From positions 1 through 7,495 of the forward strand of contig JAPKZE010000388.1 of assembly GCA_026393955.1 (NCBI GenBank): 7,495 nt of DNA. The letters are read 5' to 3'. The DNA is from Candidatus Aminicenantota bacterium (GTDB lineage: Bacteria > Acidobacteriota > Aminicenantia > Aminicenantales > Saccharicenantaceae). The notes below the pieces were generated by a model. The model was given only the letters and a program-made list of their open reading frames with translations. It was not told the DNA's origin and did no database searches. Made by a program: the position numbers and the translations under genes. Numbering within the stretch: the stretch's first letter is position 1; each line of letters begins with the position of its first letter. This document shows, piece by piece, positions 5,170 through 7,495 of this stretch.

Positions 5170-6995
5170 CGTCCGAGGAGCTCCCTCACCGCCCGGGCAA
5201 TGTGCGAGGCGCTGATGCCGTACCGTTCGAGGAGCTCGTCCGGCTTCCCGGAGCGCGGCAGCTCGCGGATGCACAGGTGCACCAGGGAGGCCCGTCCGGC
5301 CAGGGCCTGGGCCACGGCCCCGCCCAGCCCGCCGGCCGCATAGTGGTCTTCGACGACCACGGCCCGGCCGCCCGTCTCCGCGACCTCGCGCAGGATCGTG
5401 GCCTCGTCGAGCGGCTGGACCGAGTACGCGTCGATGACGCGCAGGCCGAGGCCCTCCTTCTTGAGGGCTTCGCAGGCCTTGAGCGCTTCGTGGACGGTGA
5501 TGCCGGCGGCGATGACCGTGGCCGCGTCCCCCTCCCCTTTCCGCAGGACCTTCGAGCCGCCGACGGCGAAGGACTCCCCGGCGGAATACAGGACGGGCGT
5601 CGCGGGGCGCGAGGTCCTGAGATAGACCAGCCCCTTGTGCGCGGCGGCCGCGGCGACACAGGCCTCCGACGAGACCGCGTCGCTCGGATAGAGCACGACG
5701 CAGCCGGGAATGGGCCGGAACATGGCCATGTCCTCGAGGCCCATCTGGGACGGCCCGTCCTCGCCGATGCTGACCCCGACGTGCGAGCCGCAGACCTTGA
5801 TGTTGGAGAACGAATAGGCCGCCATGCGGATCTGATCGTGGGCCCGGGTCAGGAAGGCGGCGAAGGTGGCCATGAACGGCAGGTAGCCCTTGGCCGCCAA
5901 GCCAATGCCCACACCGATCATGTTCTGCTCGGCGATGAAAGCCTGGAACGAGCGTCCGGGGAAGGCCTCGAAGAACTTGTCGGCGTAGGTCGAGTTCTTG
6001 ACGTCTCCGTCGATGGTCACGACGGTCGGATTGACCCTGCCCAGGCTGAGCAGGGCGTTGCCGTAAGCCAGGCGCGTCGCCGTCTTCTCGGTGTACGCGG
6101 TCCGGGGGAAATCGAGAGGACCGGCAGCCGTTTTCTTCTTGAAGGGCTTGGGCCCGCGGATGAACCGCCGCGATTCGACGGCGGGAAGACAGCCGAGCTC
6201 TTCGAGGGCCCGGGCCAGCTCGTCGGCCTTGAGGGGCTTGCCGTGCCAGCCGTTCTTATCCTGGATGAAGCTCACCCCTTTGCCTTTAAGGGTCCGGGCC
6301 AGGAGGACCGTCGGACGGCCCTTCTTCCCGGCCAGCTGGAGGGCGGCCAGGATCTTGTCGATCTTGTGGCCGTCGAGGACGATGGCGTCCCAGCCGAAGG
6401 CCGCGAACTTGCGCTTCAGGGCGGCGAGGTCGTGCTGGTGCATGGTCGGGTCGCTCTGGCCCAGCCGGTTGACATCGACGACCGCGACCAGGTTGCGGAG
6501 CTTCCAGTACGCGGCCGCGGCGGCCGCTTCCCAGACCTGGCCCTCGGCGCATTCGCCGTCGCCCATGAGCACGAAGGTCCGGGCCGGCGACTTGTCGAGC
6601 CGCTGGGCCAGGGCCATGCCGACACCGACGGACAGCCCTTGGCCGAGGGAGCCGGTCGCCGCCTTGACCCAGGGCAGGCGCGGCGTGGGGTGGCCTTCGA
6701 GGTCGCTCGTGATCTTCCGCAGGTCGAGGAGGCTCTCGAGCGGGATGATCCCGGCCTCGGCATAAACCGCCCACAGAAGAGGGGCGGCATGTCCCTTGGA
6801 CAGGACGAACTCGTCATTGGCCGGGTCCTTCGGGTCCTTCGTGTTCCAGCGCATCTCGCGGAAGAAGAGACAAGCGGCCAGGTCGGCCGCCGAGAGGCAG
6901 GTCGTCGGGTGTCCCGACCCGGACGCGGTCGTCATCCGCAGGGAATGGATGCGGAGGCGGGTCGCGATCAGCCGGAGGTGGTCGGTTCTGGCCAT
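5166..6995 (-). CDS. tkt: Transketolase, single-chain, animal-type
   Basis: This 609-residue thiamine-diphosphate enzyme transfers two-carbon ketol units in the non-oxidative pentose phosphate pathway (xylulose-5-P with ribose-5-P or erythrose-4-P). It is complete in one chain. The N-terminal diphosphate-binding domain shows SGSGHPTTCLSAADL (25-39, H29), SKGHAAPL (66-73, H69), DLEGHP (98-103, H102), GSLGQGLSVG (115-124) and the ThDP/metal motif GDGE (145-148) through DVNRLGQSD (174-182). HGKPL (251-255) carries another substrate His. The pyrimidine-binding domain starts near 300 and has the catalytic Glu in IAEQNM (E356), plus GVSIGEDGPSQM (407-418). The C-terminal domain (about 485-609) includes VEDHYAAGGLG and RELPRSGKPDELL. 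NRLGQSDP, IAEQNM, EDGPSQM and RSGKP closely recall mammalian TKT (about 620 residues) rather than the longer E. coli TktA type. ATG 6995 is supported by TGAGGAG eight bases upstream. It is the first gene of an apparent operon with the nuclease and FAD oxidase. Confidence 0.97.
   Translation of the reverse strand: MARTDHLRLIATRLRIHSLRMTTASGSGHPTTCLSAADLAACLFFREMRWNTKDPKDPANDEFVLSKGHAAPLLWAVYAEAGIIPLESLLDLRKITSDLEGHPTPRLPWVKAATGSLGQGLSVGVGMALAQRLDKSPARTFVLMGDGECAEGQVWEAAAAAAYWKLRNLVAVVDVNRLGQSDPTMHQHDLAALKRKFAAFGWDAIVLDGHKIDKILAALQLAGKKGRPTVLLARTLKGKGVSFIQDKNGWHGKPLKADELARALEELGCLPAVESRRFIRGPKPFKKKTAAGPLDFPRTAYTEKTATRLAYGNALLSLGRVNPTVVTIDGDVKNSTYADKFFEAFPGRSFQAFIAEQNMIGVGIGLAAKGYLPFMATFAAFLTRAHDQIRMAAYSFSNIKVCGSHVGVSIGEDGPSQMGLEDMAMFRPIPGCVVLYPSDAVSSEACVAAAAAHKGLVYLRTSRPATPVLYSAGESFAVGGSKVLRKGEGDAATVIAAGITVHEALKACEALKKEGLGLRVIDAYSVQPLDEATILREVAETGGRAVVVEDHYAAGGLGGAVAQALAGRASLVHLCIRELPRSGKPDELLERYGISASHIARAVRELLGR
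5181..5187 (-). promoter_or_regulatory. Weak ribosome-binding site for the nuclease gene
   Basis: GAGGGAG lies 11 bases before TTG 5169, inside the transketolase 3' end. The spacing is long and the start codon is weak. Translation probably depends largely on ribosomes finishing transketolase at the overlapping TGA (5166-5168). Confidence 0.4.
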
Positions 6996-7041
6996 TGGGA
7001 GGACTCCTCACAGACGCCGGGATTTGTCCATCGAGACGGGC

Positions 7042-7069
7042 ATGATAGCATGAAACCGGGACCGGGCAA
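7042..7069 (-). promoter_or_regulatory. Putative sigma70-type promoter of the transketolase operon
   Basis: In the 94-base gap between the LanC-like gene and transketolase the minus strand has TTGCCC (7064-7069), a 16-base spacer and TATCAT (7042-7047), with TG one base before the -10 (extended, TGCTATCAT). A start near 7035 leaves a leader of about 40 bases carrying the TGAGGAG ribosome-binding site at 7004-7010. No operator repeat is evident apart from a small CATG-ATAG-CATG symmetry over the -10. Confidence 0.55.
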
Positions 7070-7089
7070 AGCAGTCCCAGACCCGCCGG

Positions 7090-7495
7090 TCAGCGCGAGA
7101 ACGGCGTGTCGGGAAAGACGATCCGCTCCACCCCGGTCCGGTCGGTGTCGGCCAGCCGGAGGAGAAAGGTCCCGATCCCGGCCGCCCCCTGCATGTAGCC
7201 TGTTTGGGCGAACAGATAGTCGGGCCGGGTCCGGTGCTCGGCTTGGAGCCAGGACATCCGGCCGCTCTCGACGGTCGCCCGGGCGAGCAATTGCGAGGCG
7301 ACACGCTTCGAGAAGTCCAGATAGGACCGTTCGCCCAGCGCCTTGGACAGGTCCAGGAAGAACTCCCCCACTCCGGCCAGGCCGCAGCAGATGCCGGCAT
7401 TGTTCCAGAAGCCGGGGGCTTCCTGCTCCGGGATGCCGCTCGTCAACAGTCCGTTGGCCGACCGGCGGACCCAGTCGAGCCAGGTTTTATCGCCG
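7090..7495 (-). CDS. LanC-like (lanthionine synthetase C family) protein, C-terminal 134 residues
   Basis: The frame is open from the right edge of the window to TGA at 7090-7092, so the gene starts outside. The visible 134 residues match the end of a LanC-type alpha/alpha barrel. WNNAGICCGLAGVGEFFLDL (30-49 of the visible part) is one inner-helix GxxG repeat with the zinc motif. YMQGAAGIGTFLLRLAD (100-116) is the last repeat. LanC enzymes bind zinc with Cys, Cys and His, the last two in a CHG motif; here the motif is CCG (C36, C37), as in ProcM-type enzymes that use three Cys. The remaining Cys, expected in a WCxG-like motif, is upstream and unseen. The protein could be a free-standing LanC-like enzyme or the end of a LanM or kinase-LanC fusion; the visible part cannot tell these apart. 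No precursor peptide gene is in the window. A TTG at 7446 is internal and is not a start. Confidence 0.82.
   Translation of the reverse strand, partial: GDKTWLDWVRRSANGLLTSGIPEQEAPGFWNNAGICCGLAGVGEFFLDLSKALGERSYLDFSKRVASQLLARATVESGRMSWLQAEHRTRPDYLFAQTGYMQGAAGIGTFLLRLADTDRTGVERIVFPDTPFSR

Noticed and set aside
5170..5274. A 35-residue N-terminal extension of the nuclease from ATG 5274
   Set aside because: These residues are Arg/Pro/Ala-rich shadow translation of the transketolase C terminus and would bury the signal peptide; TTG 5169 explains the protein better.
4621..5343. A 240-codon plus-strand open frame spanning the nuclease-transketolase junction
   Set aside because: It is antisense to two real genes, has no ribosome-binding site and its translation is low-complexity.
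6508..6530. GC-only stretch with repeated GCGGCCGC-like palindromes
   Set aside because: It encodes the Ala run of transketolase; GCG/GCC codon use in GC-rich DNA explains it without a regulatory role.
7056..7080. Inverted repeat GGGAC...GTCCC downstream of the LanC-like gene as a terminator
   Set aside because: Only five pairs with an 11-base loop and no T tract; it also overlaps the putative transketolase -35.

Overview
This is a GC-rich, gene-dense bacterial window with seven protein-coding genes. One runs off each end. I see no rRNA, tRNA, CRISPR array, insertion sequence or phage gene. The gene set is an M14-peptidase tail, a YhiN/HI0933 flavoprotein, a tandem-ACT protein, a GlcD-type oxidase, a secreted SNase-fold protein, an animal-type single-chain transketolase and a LanC-like protein. 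Together with the composition, this resembles anaerobic or heterotrophic Acidobacteriota/Aminicenantota-like genomes. That placement is an inference from gene character; no marker gene is present to confirm it.

Layout. Plus strand, 1-1125: the C-terminal 374 residues of a large M14-type metallopeptidase-like protein. It meets a minus-strand gene tail to tail with a 16-base overlap. Everything else is on the minus strand and is read right to left: the end of a LanC-like gene (7495-7090); transketolase (6995-5166); an exported thermonuclease-like protein (5169-4378); a GlcD/D-2-hydroxyacid dehydrogenase-type FAD oxidoreductase (4363-2945); a tandem ACT-domain protein (2815-2432); and a YhiN/BaiN-type flavoprotein (2366-1110).

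Transcription units. A promoter-like sequence with an extended -10 lies in the 94-base gap upstream of transketolase. Transketolase, nuclease and FAD oxidase look like one operon: the transketolase stop and nuclease start overlap as TTGA, and the oxidase ribosome-binding site directly abuts the nuclease stop codon. The ACT gene and the flavoprotein gene each have their own promoter-like sequence. The flavoprotein -10 is so close to its ATG that a leaderless mRNA is the simplest reading. The three putative promoters share a GCTAT-containing -10.

Two starts are revised from the longest possible reading frames. The nuclease is called from TTG at 5169, which gives a clean signal peptide. The FAD oxidase is called from ATG at 4363, which has a good Shine-Dalgarno sequence.

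Functionally this is mostly core and accessory metabolism: pentose-phosphate carbon shuffling, 2-hydroxyacid oxidation and amino-acid sensing. I found no convincing undescribed multi-gene system. The points most worth a second look are the secreted SNase-OB protein coupled to transketolase, the Cys-Cys-Gly zinc motif in the LanC-like protein, and the probable leaderless flavoprotein mRNA.
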